Position numbers and translations under genes: made by a program | The notes under the pieces: model-generated | Databases searched by the model: none | What the model saw: only the letters and a program-made list of their open reading frames with translations | Told to the model about the DNA's origin: nothing | In this document: positions 44,399 through 52,702 of the stretch, piece by piece | How positions within the stretch are numbered: position 1 is the stretch's first letter | Layout: each line of letters starts with the position of its first letter | Origin: JAKACA01 sp963735115 | Lineage (GTDB): Bacteria; Actinomycetota; Acidimicrobiia; Acidimicrobiales; Bog-793 | Length of the DNA: 64,000 nucleotides | Assembly: GCA_963735115.1 (NCBI GenBank) | Contig: CAVTJR010000001.1 | Coordinates: forward strand, 1,488,001-1,552,000 | Direction of reading: 5' to 3'

Positions 44399-45397
44399 GT
44401 GACACTGACGCAGCTGGAGGCGTTTGTCCTCGTTGCCCGCCTCGGCTCTGTCACGGCAGCCGCCAGAACGCTCGGGGTGAGCGAGCCGGCCATCTCGGGC
44501 GCCCTCGCCGCTCTCCGCCGGCAATTCGACGACAATCTCGTCGAGCGCACGCCGAGCGGCATGACACTGACGCCCGGCGGGAGGCGTCTTGTCGGGATCG
44601 CCTCCCAGATGGTGGCGCTCGGCGCCGAGGCCGAGGAGGAGATCCGGCGGGCCAACGGGGCCCCCGAGCGGCTGCGGGTGGTCGCCACGAGCGCCATCGC
44701 CGAGTCGGTGGCGCCCGCTCTGCTGGCGGCCTTCACCGCTCGCAGCGGGCCGATCGAGGTCAGCCTCGGACTGGCGACGAGCGAGGAGATGTCGGCCATC
44801 CTGCAGGAGCGCCTGGCCGACGTCGCCCTCGGGCCGAGGATCTCCGGTCCGGCCGCTGCCGGGCTCGAGTCCCACCCGCTCTTCCGCTACCACCTCATCG
44901 TGGTGGCGTCACCGCGGCATCGCATGGCGCTGGATCCGTTGCGGGCCGGCTCGCCGGCAACGGCGCTCGCCGCCATGCCCCTCAACCGTTTCGCCGAGGA
45001 GACCTGGCTCGTAGACCCTGACGCCACCGATGCCGCCCTGCCCGTCCATCAGATCCTCCAGCGGCTCCGCGTGCCGGAGGAGCGCATCCGTGTCTTTCCG
45101 AGCCAAGCGGCTGCCTGGGCCGCGGCCGAGAAGGGCGAGGGGATCGCGCCGGCCATCAGCCACCTCGTCGCCGCCGAGCTCCGTCACGGCTCGCTCGTGT
45201 CCCTGGCCGTCGAGCAGATGCCCCTCGAGCTCATGTGGCACGCCAGCATGCTCACTGCCGACCGAGGCAGCCCCGCCAAGTCCGCCTTGCGGCGGTTCAT
45301 CACCTCGCCCGACGCCACTCACGCCATGCACACGCCGCTCTCCGGGGTGCCGCCGAGCCGCTTCCGGCCCCCCGTCTACGTGACGATCTGGAGCTGA
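44399..45397 (+). CDS. LysR-family regulator, probable CutR-like activator of cox genes
   Basis: 332 aa from GTG 44399. N-terminal winged HTH: LTQLEAFVLVARLGSVTAAARTLGVSEPAISGALAALR in two parts, with FDDNLVERTPSGMTLTPGG. A periplasmic-binding-like effector domain follows (~95-300) with VVATSAIAESVAPALLAAF and EMSAILQERLADVALGPR. Divergent placement from coxM with a palindromic site between is the arrangement of cutR and cutBCA in CO-oxidising mycobacteria. It probably senses CO status or a metabolite and activates coxMSL. The C-terminus is Pro/Arg-rich and may be poorly structured. Confidence 0.87.
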   Translation: MTLTQLEAFVLVARLGSVTAAARTLGVSEPAISGALAALRRQFDDNLVERTPSGMTLTPGGRRLVGIASQMVALGAEAEEEIRRANGAPERLRVVATSAIAESVAPALLAAFTARSGPIEVSLGLATSEEMSAILQERLADVALGPRISGPAAAGLESHPLFRYHLIVVASPRHRMALDPLRAGSPATALAAMPLNRFAEETWLVDPDATDAALPVHQILQRLRVPEERIRVFPSQAAAWAAAEKGEGIAPAISHLVAAELRHGSLVSLAVEQMPLELMWHASMLTADRGSPAKSALRRFITSPDATHAMHTPLSGVPPSRFRPPVYVTIWS

Positions 45398-45409
45398 GGC
45401 AGGGCTTCG

Positions 45410-45429
45410 GCCGGCGGGTGGCCGCCGGC
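45410..45429. terminator. Bidirectional terminator hairpin between lysR and phyH
   Basis: GCCGGCGG-GTGG-CCGCCGGC is a perfect 8-bp GC stem with a 4-nt loop, placed between two convergent stop codons 13-16 bp from each. No T tract follows, as is common for actinobacterial terminators. Confidence 0.55.
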
Positions 45430-45444
45430 GACAGCGGCGGCCGG

Positions 45445-46365
45445 TCAGTGGACGGGTTGCTGCCGCTGCCGGCGGTCCTGCCGGGGACGCCAGGTGGACC
45501 AGCCCGGATCGACGGGGAAGAAACGTGACCGCTCCGGTGGCCGCACGACCCGCTGGCCGGGAGGGGCGATCCTCGCCGTCGGTGGAACGGGCACCCACCA
45601 CGGCTCGCTTCGCAGCAGCCGCGAGTAGGCCTCGAAGCGGCGGGGCACGGGGCCATAGATGACCTCCGAGGGTGCGACCTGCTCGATCGCCTGCCAGCGG
45701 AAGTCGGTCGAGACGCGCAGCCAGTTGATTCGATTCGGCAGGGCTGCGTGCGAGGTGAGGCAGTGGAACAGCAGGACGTCGCCGACGCCGTAGTGCGTCG
45801 TCGCCCAGCCGCCCTCGTTCAGTCCGAGGGGGCGCGGCGGCTCAGGCGGGCCGAGGTGGCTGCCGACGTGGATGGCGAGGCCGCCGAGCTCCACCGGGAT
45901 CTCCATGAGCGGCACCCACGCCGTCAGCATGTCCTGCACACAAGTGACGCCGTAGTCCTGGTGCACGCAGCGCCCACGGGCAATGCCCGGGGGCGCCTCG
46001 GGGTAGACGGCGCGCAGCACCTTGACCGGGTAGGGGAAGGCCTCGGGTCCGAGGAGCCGGCGGACGACCGTCGAGAGCTCGGGGAGATAGGCGATGCGGT
46101 GGAGGGGCGGGCTCGAGCGGGCTGCCCGGAAGGCGGGGTCGTCGGCGGCGTCTCGTGAGTTGAGCGCCCGCCGCACCGGAGCAGGCACGCCGCGATCGTC
46201 GATCCAGCCGCCGGCGCAAAGGGCGTTGAAGACCGCCCTGCCGGCAGCATTGACAGGACCGGTCGGCAGCAGTGCCCGAAAGAACAGGTATCCGTCCGCT
46301 CCGAGGCGACTGGCGAGCGCGCCGGCATCCCCGACAAGAGCCATGGAGTCGGTGAAATCGTCCAC
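45445..46365 (-). CDS. Phytanoyl-CoA dioxygenase-family (PhyH) oxygenase
   Basis: 306 aa. Non-haem Fe(II)/2-oxoglutarate fold with the HxD motif in GRCVHQDYGVTCVQDML, distal iron-binding His in VLLFHCLTSHAALPNR, and 2-oxoglutarate Arg likely in WLRVSTDFRWQAIEQV. Flanking TAWVPLMEIPVELGGLAIHVGSH is typical PhyH. It hydroxylates an unknown small molecule; many bacterial PhyH enzymes act in specialised or osmolyte metabolism. GTG 46365 or ATG 46344 could start it. It is divergent from a flavoprotein gene and convergent with the cox LysR regulator. Confidence 0.85.
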   Translation of the reverse strand: MDDFTDSMALVGDAGALASRLGADGYLFFRALLPTGPVNAAGRAVFNALCAGGWIDDRGVPAPVRRALNSRDAADDPAFRAARSSPPLHRIAYLPELSTVVRRLLGPEAFPYPVKVLRAVYPEAPPGIARGRCVHQDYGVTCVQDMLTAWVPLMEIPVELGGLAIHVGSHLGPPEPPRPLGLNEGGWATTHYGVGDVLLFHCLTSHAALPNRINWLRVSTDFRWQAIEQVAPSEVIYGPVPRRFEAYSRLLRSEPWWVPVPPTARIAPPGQRVVRPPERSRFFPVDPGWSTWRPRQDRRQRQQPVH

Positions 46366-46490
46366 AGCAAAACGGTACGCCTCCGCGCCTGGCTCCCGGT
46401 CCGACCCGCGAGGGCGGACCCCTCGTTCCAGCGCGTGCGGGGTGCGGCGGACTTAGGGTGGTCTCCTTGCCGGGCTCAGAAAGGAGTGAC

Positions 46491-47864
46491 GTGGTCAGTC
46501 GCCAGCGAGTCGACGTCGTGGTGCTCGGACTCGGTCCCGGTGGTGAGGAGGTCGCCGGCCGTCTCGCAGAGGCGGGTCTCGCCGTCGTCGGGATCGAGAA
46601 GGAGCTCGTCGGTGGTGAGTGTCCCTACTGGGGCTGCATCCCGTCGAAGATGATGATCCGCGCCGGCAACCTGTTGGCCGAAGGGCGCCGGGTGGACCAG
46701 ATGGCGGGAACGGCCTCCGTGCGACCTGACTGGGCTCCGGTGGCCGGGCGTGTCCGCCAGGCGACGGACAGCTGGGACGACAGGGCCGCCGTCGAGCGTT
46801 TGGTCTCCAAGGGGGGACGGTTCGTGCGCGGCGAGGGCGTTGTCTCCGGGCTGGGGCGCGTGCGCGTGGGCGAGGACGAGATCGAGGCAAGCCAGGGGAT
46901 CGTCATCGCCACCGGCACGGTGCCCGTCATCCCGCCGATCCCCGGGCTGAAGGAGCTGCCGTACTGGACGAACCGGGATGCCATCAAGACCGAGGAGGTG
47001 CCGGACTCGCTCCTCGTCCTCGGCGGAGGAGCCATCGGCCTCGAGCTCGCCCAGGTGTTCGCCCGCTTCGGCTCCCGCGTGACGGTGGTGGAGGGCACGC
47101 CGCGCCTCGTGCCGATGGAGGAGCCGGAGGCCTCCGAGATGATCGCCGGCGTGTTGACCGCAGAGGGGATCGAGGTGCGCACCGGCTACGCCGTCACCGG
47201 TGCCCGCCAGGACGGCCCGTCGCTGGCCTTGCAGGTGGCCGACGGCAGCGAGATCACCGGTCAGCGCCTCCTCGTGGCCACGGGTCGGCGGACCGCCTTC
47301 TCCGCCCTCGGGCTGGACGTCCTCGGGCTCAATCCGAGCGCCCGCTTCCTCGAGGTCGACGAGCACATGCGGGCGGCGCCCGGGGTGTGGGCCATCGGCG
47401 ATGTCACCGGCAAAGGGCTGTTCACCCACATGGCCATGTACCAGGCTGACGTTGCCGTCAACGACATCCTCGGCCGGAAGGGACACGTCGCCGACTATCG
47501 CGCCGTGCCCCGCGTCACCTTCACCGACCCGGAGATCGGGTCCGTCGGCCTCAGTGCCGACGCCGCCCGACGGCAGGGCCTCCGCGTCCGCACGGGCTTC
47601 ACGGTGCTGTCCAGCTCGGCGCGGGGTTGGATACACAAGGCGGGCAACGAGGGCTTCATCAAGCTCGTCGAGGATGCCGATGAGGGCGTGCTCGTCGGCG
47701 CCACCTCTGCCGGCCCGAGCGGAGGCGAGGTCCTGAGCGTGCTCGCTCTCGCCGTGCACGCCAAGGTCCCGACCGACGAGCTGGCATCGATGATCCTCGC
47801 CTACCCGACGTTCCACCGGGCGATCGGCGACGCCCTGCGCGACCTTCGCTCGCAGTCGGAGTAG
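46491..47864 (+). CDS. Pyridine nucleotide-disulfide oxidoreductase family flavoprotein
   Basis: 457 aa from GTG 46491 (AAAGGAG, 5-nt spacing). FAD site VVVLGLGPGGEEVAGRLAEAG, redox-active disulfide GGECPYWGCIPSKMM, NAD(P) site LLVLGGGAIGLELAQVFARFG, second FAD motif GVWAIGDVTGKG. The dimer-interface end has AYPTFHRAIGDAL where lipoamide dehydrogenases read HPT-x-x-E, so the canonical His-Glu dyad is altered. It is thus more like mercuric reductase-like or mycothione-like enzymes than true LpdA. Substrate unknown; no lipoate complex genes nearby. Confidence 0.87.
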   Translation: MVSRQRVDVVVLGLGPGGEEVAGRLAEAGLAVVGIEKELVGGECPYWGCIPSKMMIRAGNLLAEGRRVDQMAGTASVRPDWAPVAGRVRQATDSWDDRAAVERLVSKGGRFVRGEGVVSGLGRVRVGEDEIEASQGIVIATGTVPVIPPIPGLKELPYWTNRDAIKTEEVPDSLLVLGGGAIGLELAQVFARFGSRVTVVEGTPRLVPMEEPEASEMIAGVLTAEGIEVRTGYAVTGARQDGPSLALQVADGSEITGQRLLVATGRRTAFSALGLDVLGLNPSARFLEVDEHMRAAPGVWAIGDVTGKGLFTHMAMYQADVAVNDILGRKGHVADYRAVPRVTFTDPEIGSVGLSADAARRQGLRVRTGFTVLSSSARGWIHKAGNEGFIKLVEDADEGVLVGATSAGPSGGEVLSVLALAVHAKVPTDELASMILAYPTFHRAIGDALRDLRSQSE

Positions 47865-47870
47865 TGCCGC

Positions 47871-48290
47871 CTAGTGGCGGAGCTGCTCGACGAAGACGCG
47901 GCTCGTCTTGGCCACCGTCTCGGTCTGCTCGAGCAGCGGCTTGACGAGACGCTGCATGTGCTCGGTCATCCGCCGGTGCTCCTCCGCCCAGGAGGCGATC
48001 TGCTCGGACATCCGCCGGTGCTGTTCGGACCAGTCCGCCATCAGGTCGGCCAGGCGCTGCTGCTCCTCGAGCAGCTTGTGGAGCGGCCCCGTGAGCGTTT
48101 CGGTCATGCCGGCCGCCCGTTCGGCCAGATCGGCGAGCGGGGCGGCGAGGAAGTCGGGCGTCACCTGCGCCCCGGCCGCGGCGGCAGCTTGGGCTTCGTC
48201 GGCCGCCGCCTCTGAGATCAGCGCCACGATGCGCTGGAACGACTGCAGCAGCTCGGTCACCGGTGAAGCGACCGGATCCTCCTCGGGCAT
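47871..48290 (-). CDS. Small coiled-coil repeat protein
   Basis: 139 aa from ATG 48290 after GGAGGAG. Almost wholly helical: a start rich in E and A (MPEEDPVASPVTELLQSFQ), a middle PLADLAERAAGM segment, and a striking repeat of about 15 residues, DWSEQHRRMSEQIAS then SWAEEHRRMTEHMQR. These have heptad spacing, then LVKPLLEQTETVAKTSR. It resembles phasin-like or chemoreceptor-type coiled coils, and may assemble or tether. No enzyme motif is present. It converges with the flavoprotein gene (6 bp between stops). Confidence 0.68.
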   Translation of the reverse strand: MPEEDPVASPVTELLQSFQRIVALISEAAADEAQAAAAAGAQVTPDFLAAPLADLAERAAGMTETLTGPLHKLLEEQQRLADLMADWSEQHRRMSEQIASWAEEHRRMTEHMQRLVKPLLEQTETVAKTSRVFVEQLRH

Positions 48291-48348
48291 GGGATCTCCT
48301 CCGTTGCCCACAGTCTCGCGTCTTCGCGAGATCCGATTGGCGCACCCC

Positions 48349-49533
48349 CTACGAGCGGGCCAGGATCTCGATGCGGTTCCCGAAGGGGTCGTCGGTGAAG
48401 AACCGCCGCCTCGGTGCCAGCTCCTCGTCCCAGCTCACCCGGTGGCCGGCGCCTGCCAGGCGGGCAGCCATGTCGTCGACGTCGCTGACGGCGAGCCCGA
48501 CGTGCGCCTTCTTCGCCGGGCGAAAGTTCCCTTCCACGCCGAGATGCACCTCGGCACCGTGCGCCTTGAACCAGCAGCCGCCTCGGGCGGCCAGGACGGG
48601 CGGCTTGGCGACTTCCACCATGCCGAGCACGCCTGCATAGAAAGCCCGCCCCGCCTCCTCGCCTCCCGCCGGCATGGCCAGCTGGGCGTGGTCGAGGCCG
48701 GCCACCGCCGACGGCGCCCCGCCCGGTCGACGGCCGACGGCGAAGACCCGTCGGAAGGGCAGCACCGTCCCGAAGGCCGAGCTCGGGTAGGCCTTGCGCA
48801 GGAGGGCGGCGTACTCGCCGAGGAACTCCTCGTGGTGCTCGCACGCCAGCGCCGTCAGCACGGGGCGCAGCGCCGTGCCCTTCATCCACTCGAGTACGGC
48901 GTCGCCACCTTGCAGCAGCTGGCAGTAGGTCGTCTCCCAGGCGCTCGCCTGCAGGCCGGCGCCGAGCAGCACGGAGAGGTAGTCGGCCGGGTCGTGTGAC
49001 GCCGGTGAGGCGAGGTCGCCCGAGAACAGCCGGCTCCAGCGGGGCGAGCCCACGAGGGTGCCGAGAAGAGCGTGCGTCGGCTCGGCGAAGTTACCCGGCA
49101 CTTGGATCGCCAACACGCCCCCCGGGGCGAGGAGGCGGGCCAGGCGGGCAAGGACGGAGAGGTGGTCCGGGACCCACTGCAAGGTGGCGTTCGAGACGAG
49201 AACGTCGAGCGGTTCGGTCGGCGCGAAGTCGCGCAGGTCTCCGAGGACGAACTCCAAGCGCCCCGGGATCTGACGCCCCTGTGCCTCCCGCAGCATCTCC
49301 GGCGAGCTGTCGACCCCGAGGACGAGAGCAGCCGGCCAGGTGGCGAGGAGCTCGGCGGTGAGCGAGCCGGTGCCGCAGCCGAGGTCGGCCACGCGGCGGG
49401 CCCCGGGCACGTCCACCCGCTCCAGCAGATCCTTGAAGGGCCGGGACCGCTCAGCCGCGAACTGCTCGTACTGGTGCGGATCCCACACCGCAGCCTGTGG
49501 CCCGCTCTGCTCGGCGACCGATCCCGATGCCAT
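48349..49533 (-). CDS. Fusion of Tam-like methyltransferase and VOC (glyoxalase) domain
   Basis: 394 aa from ATG 49533 after GGGAGGG. Residues ~1-265 are a SAM methyltransferase of the trans-aconitate methyltransferase (Tam) type: VWDPHQYEQFAAERSRPFKDL, ADLGCGTGSLTAELLATWP, VSNATLQWVPDH, GGVLAIQVPGN. After a linker, residues ~275-394 are a VOC/glyoxalase domain (LDHAQLAMPAGGEEAGRAFY, HVGLAVSDVDDMAARLAGAG, FFTDDPFGNRIEIL). Its likely metal ligands are the early His, the mid-domain His and the final Glu. The fusion suggests methylation and processing or detection of one metabolite. Divergent MarR gene shares its promoter region. Confidence 0.85.
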   Translation of the reverse strand: MASGSVAEQSGPQAAVWDPHQYEQFAAERSRPFKDLLERVDVPGARRVADLGCGTGSLTAELLATWPAALVLGVDSSPEMLREAQGRQIPGRLEFVLGDLRDFAPTEPLDVLVSNATLQWVPDHLSVLARLARLLAPGGVLAIQVPGNFAEPTHALLGTLVGSPRWSRLFSGDLASPASHDPADYLSVLLGAGLQASAWETTYCQLLQGGDAVLEWMKGTALRPVLTALACEHHEEFLGEYAALLRKAYPSSAFGTVLPFRRVFAVGRRPGGAPSAVAGLDHAQLAMPAGGEEAGRAFYAGVLGMVEVAKPPVLAARGGCWFKAHGAEVHLGVEGNFRPAKKAHVGLAVSDVDDMAARLAGAGHRVSWDEELAPRRRFFTDDPFGNRIEILARS

Positions 49534-49546
49534 CGTCCCTCCCAAG

Positions 49547-49566
49547 TTATCTTGATGTCGAGATAA
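49547..49566. promoter_or_regulatory. MarR-type palindromic operator
   Basis: TTATCTTGATGTCGAGATAA has 6-bp perfect outer arms (TTATCT/AGATAA) and further symmetry inside. It lies 13 bp from the methyltransferase-VOC start and 38 bp from the marR start, so a bound dimer could repress both genes. Its 20-bp size and TATCT-AGATA form fit MarR-family sites. Confidence 0.68.
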
Positions 49567-49604
49567 GTGTGACGGCGCGGTCTCTTCCTGTCAAGATTCA
49601 CGGT

Positions 49605-50114
49605 ATGAAGAAACCTTCGGACTCCGACGAGGTCGACCGGCTCGTGGCCGAGTGGAAGCGCGAGCGCCCCGACGTGGACACGTCGCCGTTGCAGGTGCTG
49701 AGCCGAGTCTCACGGCTCGCTCGGCACCTCGACCGTGAGCGCCGGGGCGCCTTTGCAGCCCATGAGCTCGAACAGTGGTCCTTTGACGTGCTGGCGACGC
49801 TGCGCCGGGCCGGGACACCCTATGAGCTCACACCCGGCAGCCTCCTGCGCCGGACGCTCGTGAGCTCAGGCGCCATGACGAACCGCCTCGACCGCCTCGA
49901 GGATGCCGGGCTCGTGCAGCGGGGCCCTGATCCGGAGGATCGTCGCGGCGTGCTCGTCCGGCTGACTCCGGCCGGCAAGCGGCGAGTCGACGCCTGCCTC
50001 TCCGATCTCGTCGGCCGCGAGCGGCAGCTGCTCTCGCCCCTAGGCGCCGCCGACGAGGAGCTGCTGGCGGATCTCTTGCGAAGGATGCTGGTCCGTTTCG
50101 ACCGGGCGGACTAA
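49605..50114 (+). CDS. MarR-family transcriptional regulator
   Basis: 169 aa from ATG 49605. Winged HTH: FDVLATLRRAGTPYELTPG, LRRTLVSSGAMTNRLDRLEDAGLV (recognition helix) and PDPEDRRGVLVRLTPAGKRRVD (wing). A helical N- and C-terminal dimer interface is present. It is divergent from the methyltransferase-VOC fusion with a palindromic site between, so autoregulation and repression of the fusion gene until a ligand binds is the simplest reading. The ligand is unknown. Confidence 0.9.
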   Translation: MKKPSDSDEVDRLVAEWKRERPDVDTSPLQVLSRVSRLARHLDRERRGAFAAHELEQWSFDVLATLRRAGTPYELTPGSLLRRTLVSSGAMTNRLDRLEDAGLVQRGPDPEDRRGVLVRLTPAGKRRVDACLSDLVGRERQLLSPLGAADEELLADLLRRMLVRFDRAD

Positions 50115-50150
50115 CGCTCGCTCGGCCCCGGTCCGCGAAAGGGCGCTCGC

Positions 50151-51135
50151 TCAGGTGCCCCGAGGGCGCATGCCGGCCGCCTGGTAGATGGCGTCGATGA
50201 CCGTCATGTTGGCGATCGAGTCGGCCGGTGGCGTGAGCGAGGGCTCGCCTCGCAGCACCGTGGAGCAGAACGCCTCCAGCTGGTACTGATAGGTCGGTCG
50301 TCGCGAGAGGTGCTCCACACGGGAGCCGCCGCCGCCCTTGACCGAGAGCCGGTGGTAGAGCTGTGGGACCGTCGGGTTCAGCACCCGCAGGACCTTCTCC
50401 GAGCCGGTCACTCGGACGCCCATTCGCAGCACGGCCGACGACCACATCGAGCACGTGATGGTGCCGCTGTGACCGGCGGGAAAGCGGACGTCGGCCTTCA
50501 TCGCCCGGTCCACCTCGTCCGAGTGCAGCTTCGCCCGCGCCTCCACCACCTCCGGCTCGGATTCCGCCGAGGAGCCGGGCCATGTGGACGGCGTAGCAGC
50601 CGGCATCCATGAGGGCGCCCCCGGCGAGCTCGTACTGGTAGCGGATGTCCTGAAAGCGCGGCAACGGGAAGCACTCCCAGGTCTCCACCCGCTCGATCGT
50701 GCCGAGCTCCCCGCTCTCGACGATCTCGAGCATGCGGGCGGCCAGCGGGTGGTAGCGGTAGTGGAATGCCTCGACGACGACCCCGCCCGTGCGCCCCGCG
50801 ACGGCGGCGACCTCGCGGGCTTCGGCGGCGTTGCTCGTGAAGGGCTTCTCGCACAGGACCGCCTTGCCGGCCTCGAGCGCCCGCTTGCTCCACTCGGCGT
50901 GCAGGCCGTTCGGGAGGGGGTTGTAAATCGCCTCGATCTCGCCGTCCTCGATGAGGGCGTCGTAGGTGTCGTGGATCCGCTCGATCCCGTGCTTGGCGGC
51001 GAAGGCACGCGCTCTCGCGGGGTCGCGGGCGGCGACACTTGCCACCGTGGCTTCGGCCACGCCGTGCGACGGTCTGATGAGGGCGGCCGGGGCGATGCGG
51101 GCTGCCCCGAGTATGCCGATGCGCAAGCCGGACAC
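50151..51135 (-). CDS. Gfo/Idh/MocA-family oxidoreductase, apparent frameshift
   Basis: Full length ~327 aa if one base is corrected. From GTG 51135 the frame gives the NAD-binding fold (LRIGILGAARIAPAALIRPS, ASVAARDPARARAFAAKHG, IEAIYNPLPNGLHAEWSKRA, VLCEKPFTSNAAEAREVA) and FHYRYHPLAARMLEIVESGELG. After MARLLGG near 50563-50570 a single-base shift is needed to continue as EPEVVEARAKLHSDEVDRAM, GTITCSMWSSAVLRMGVRV and the ending AIYQAAGMRPRGT. EKP and the HYRYHP region keep the catalytic Lys and a base. It likely oxidises a sugar or polyol-type alcohol. The lesion may be a sequence error. Confidence 0.78.
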
Positions 51136-51221
51136 AGGGGGCCGATCGTACTCAGGCGGCTCTGCGGAGGCGCCGCCGAGATGTGCGCTGAAGCCTAGGC
51201 GCCAGCGCCTATCGTCTGGCA

Positions 51222-52664
51222 ATGGCGCGGCGCAGTACGAGACACGGCCTGGCGGTGGGTCTCTCCGTTGCCGTGCCTCTTCTCATGACGGCCGCCGTCG
51301 CCGTCGCGCTCCTCGTCCCGTCGGTTGCCCCCTCAGCAGGCGGCCGGACTGCTGCCGCCGTCAGCTGGACCGCAGCCCAGCTGGGCGTTCCGGCCGACGC
51401 GTTCACGGACGGTGCCGGCTACGCCGGGCCGATCTCCTGTCCCGCTGTCGGCGGATGTGTCGTGCTCGGGGAGTACTCGTCGGCCTCCGGGCTCGAGGAG
51501 GACTTCATCGCCACCCAGAAAGCCGGCGTCTGGTCGGCGGTGAGGGCACCCCTGCCGACGGGCGGAACGCAGGCCGCCAACCTCGGGCCGTACACGTTGG
51601 CCTGCACGGGCGTCGGCGACTGCGTGGGCGCGAGCCTGTACCAGTCCACCACCTCGGTGGCGGCGGACGTTCTCGAGGAGCGTGGCGGCGTCTGGTCGGC
51701 CGTGGCCATGCCGCTCCCCGCGAACGCCAGCCCCTCGCGCTTTCCGACCGTCGCTGCCATGACGTGCCCGCGGCTCGGGGACTGCGTGATCGCGGGGACC
51801 TACACCACGACGAGCGGCCTCAGCGAGGGACTGGTCGTGACCGAGGAGGGCAAAGTCTTCGTGGCGGCGGAGGCGCCGACTCCTTCCGCCTCGAACGAGG
51901 GCTCGGCCCTCTTCGGCGTCGCCTGCACAGCGGCGGCCGCCTGCGCCGCCGTCGGCGACTACGTGGCTCCGTCGGGCAGGCGGCAGGCCCTCATCGTGAA
52001 CGACGTTGCCGGCGCCCTGACCGCCGTACGGCCACCGCTTCCCCCCGGGGCCGCCCCCAACCCGCACGCGGAGCTGCAGACGGTTGCCTGCGGAAGCGCC
52101 ACCGGCTGTGTCGCCCTCGGCACCTATCTGGGCGCCAACGGCGACAGTCTCGGTGTCATCGACACGAGCTCGAGCGGAACGTGGTCCGCCGGCACGACGC
52201 CGACGCCGACGGGCGCTTCCTCCGACCCCTCGCCGGCGGTCTTCGCCGTCACCTGCAAGGGCGCCACGTTCTGCCTGGGAGTCGGCCAGTACACCGACTC
52301 CACCGGGAGGACCCAGGGTCTGGTGCTCATCGACCAGTCCGGCGCCTGGTCCGCCTCCATCATGCCCGCCACGGACAACCGCCACGTCGTGGTGCGGGCG
52401 GTCGCCTGCGCGAGCGTCACGAGCTGCGCCGCTGCCGGCCACTACGTCCTCGATGGCGAGCAGGTCGGTTACCTCATGACACTGAGCGGCTCGACGCTGT
52501 CTGCCAGCACGTCGTCCCTGCCGGCGAACGCCAGCAGCAGCCCGGCGGAGGATCTCGGCTTCGTCTCCTGCCGCTACATCGCCACCTGCACGGTGTCGGG
52601 TAACTACAACGGCGCCGGCTCGACCACCGTTGAGCTTCCGCTCACCGTCAGCGAGACGCCCTGA
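51222..52664 (+). CDS. Secreted protein with eight Cys-x5-Cys beta-propeller-like repeats
   Basis: 480 aa. Signal peptide or N-terminal anchor (RHGLAVGLSVAVPLLMTAAVAVALLVP, split by a basic start). About every 50 residues a unit recurs with C-x5-C and a following G-x-Y: PISCPAVGGCVVLGEY, LACTGVGDCVGASLY, MTCPRLGDCVIAGTY, VACTAAAACAAVGDY, VACGSATGCVALGTY, VTCKGATFCLGVGQY, VACASVTSCAAAGHY, VSCRYIATCTVSGNY. Each is followed by a G-x-W-S-A strand in most copies. Eight units and disulfide spacing suggest a bladed, disulfide-stabilised extracellular propeller. Ligand and role are unknown. Confidence 0.75.
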   Translation: MARRSTRHGLAVGLSVAVPLLMTAAVAVALLVPSVAPSAGGRTAAAVSWTAAQLGVPADAFTDGAGYAGPISCPAVGGCVVLGEYSSASGLEEDFIATQKAGVWSAVRAPLPTGGTQAANLGPYTLACTGVGDCVGASLYQSTTSVAADVLEERGGVWSAVAMPLPANASPSRFPTVAAMTCPRLGDCVIAGTYTTTSGLSEGLVVTEEGKVFVAAEAPTPSASNEGSALFGVACTAAAACAAVGDYVAPSGRRQALIVNDVAGALTAVRPPLPPGAAPNPHAELQTVACGSATGCVALGTYLGANGDSLGVIDTSSSGTWSAGTTPTPTGASSDPSPAVFAVTCKGATFCLGVGQYTDSTGRTQGLVLIDQSGAWSASIMPATDNRHVVVRAVACASVTSCAAAGHYVLDGEQVGYLMTLSGSTLSASTSSLPANASSSPAEDLGFVSCRYIATCTVSGNYNGAGSTTVELPLTVSETP

Positions 52665-52702
52665 GCACCTGAGGCGTCCGCCCGCAGGGCGCCGCCGCCG
52701 GC

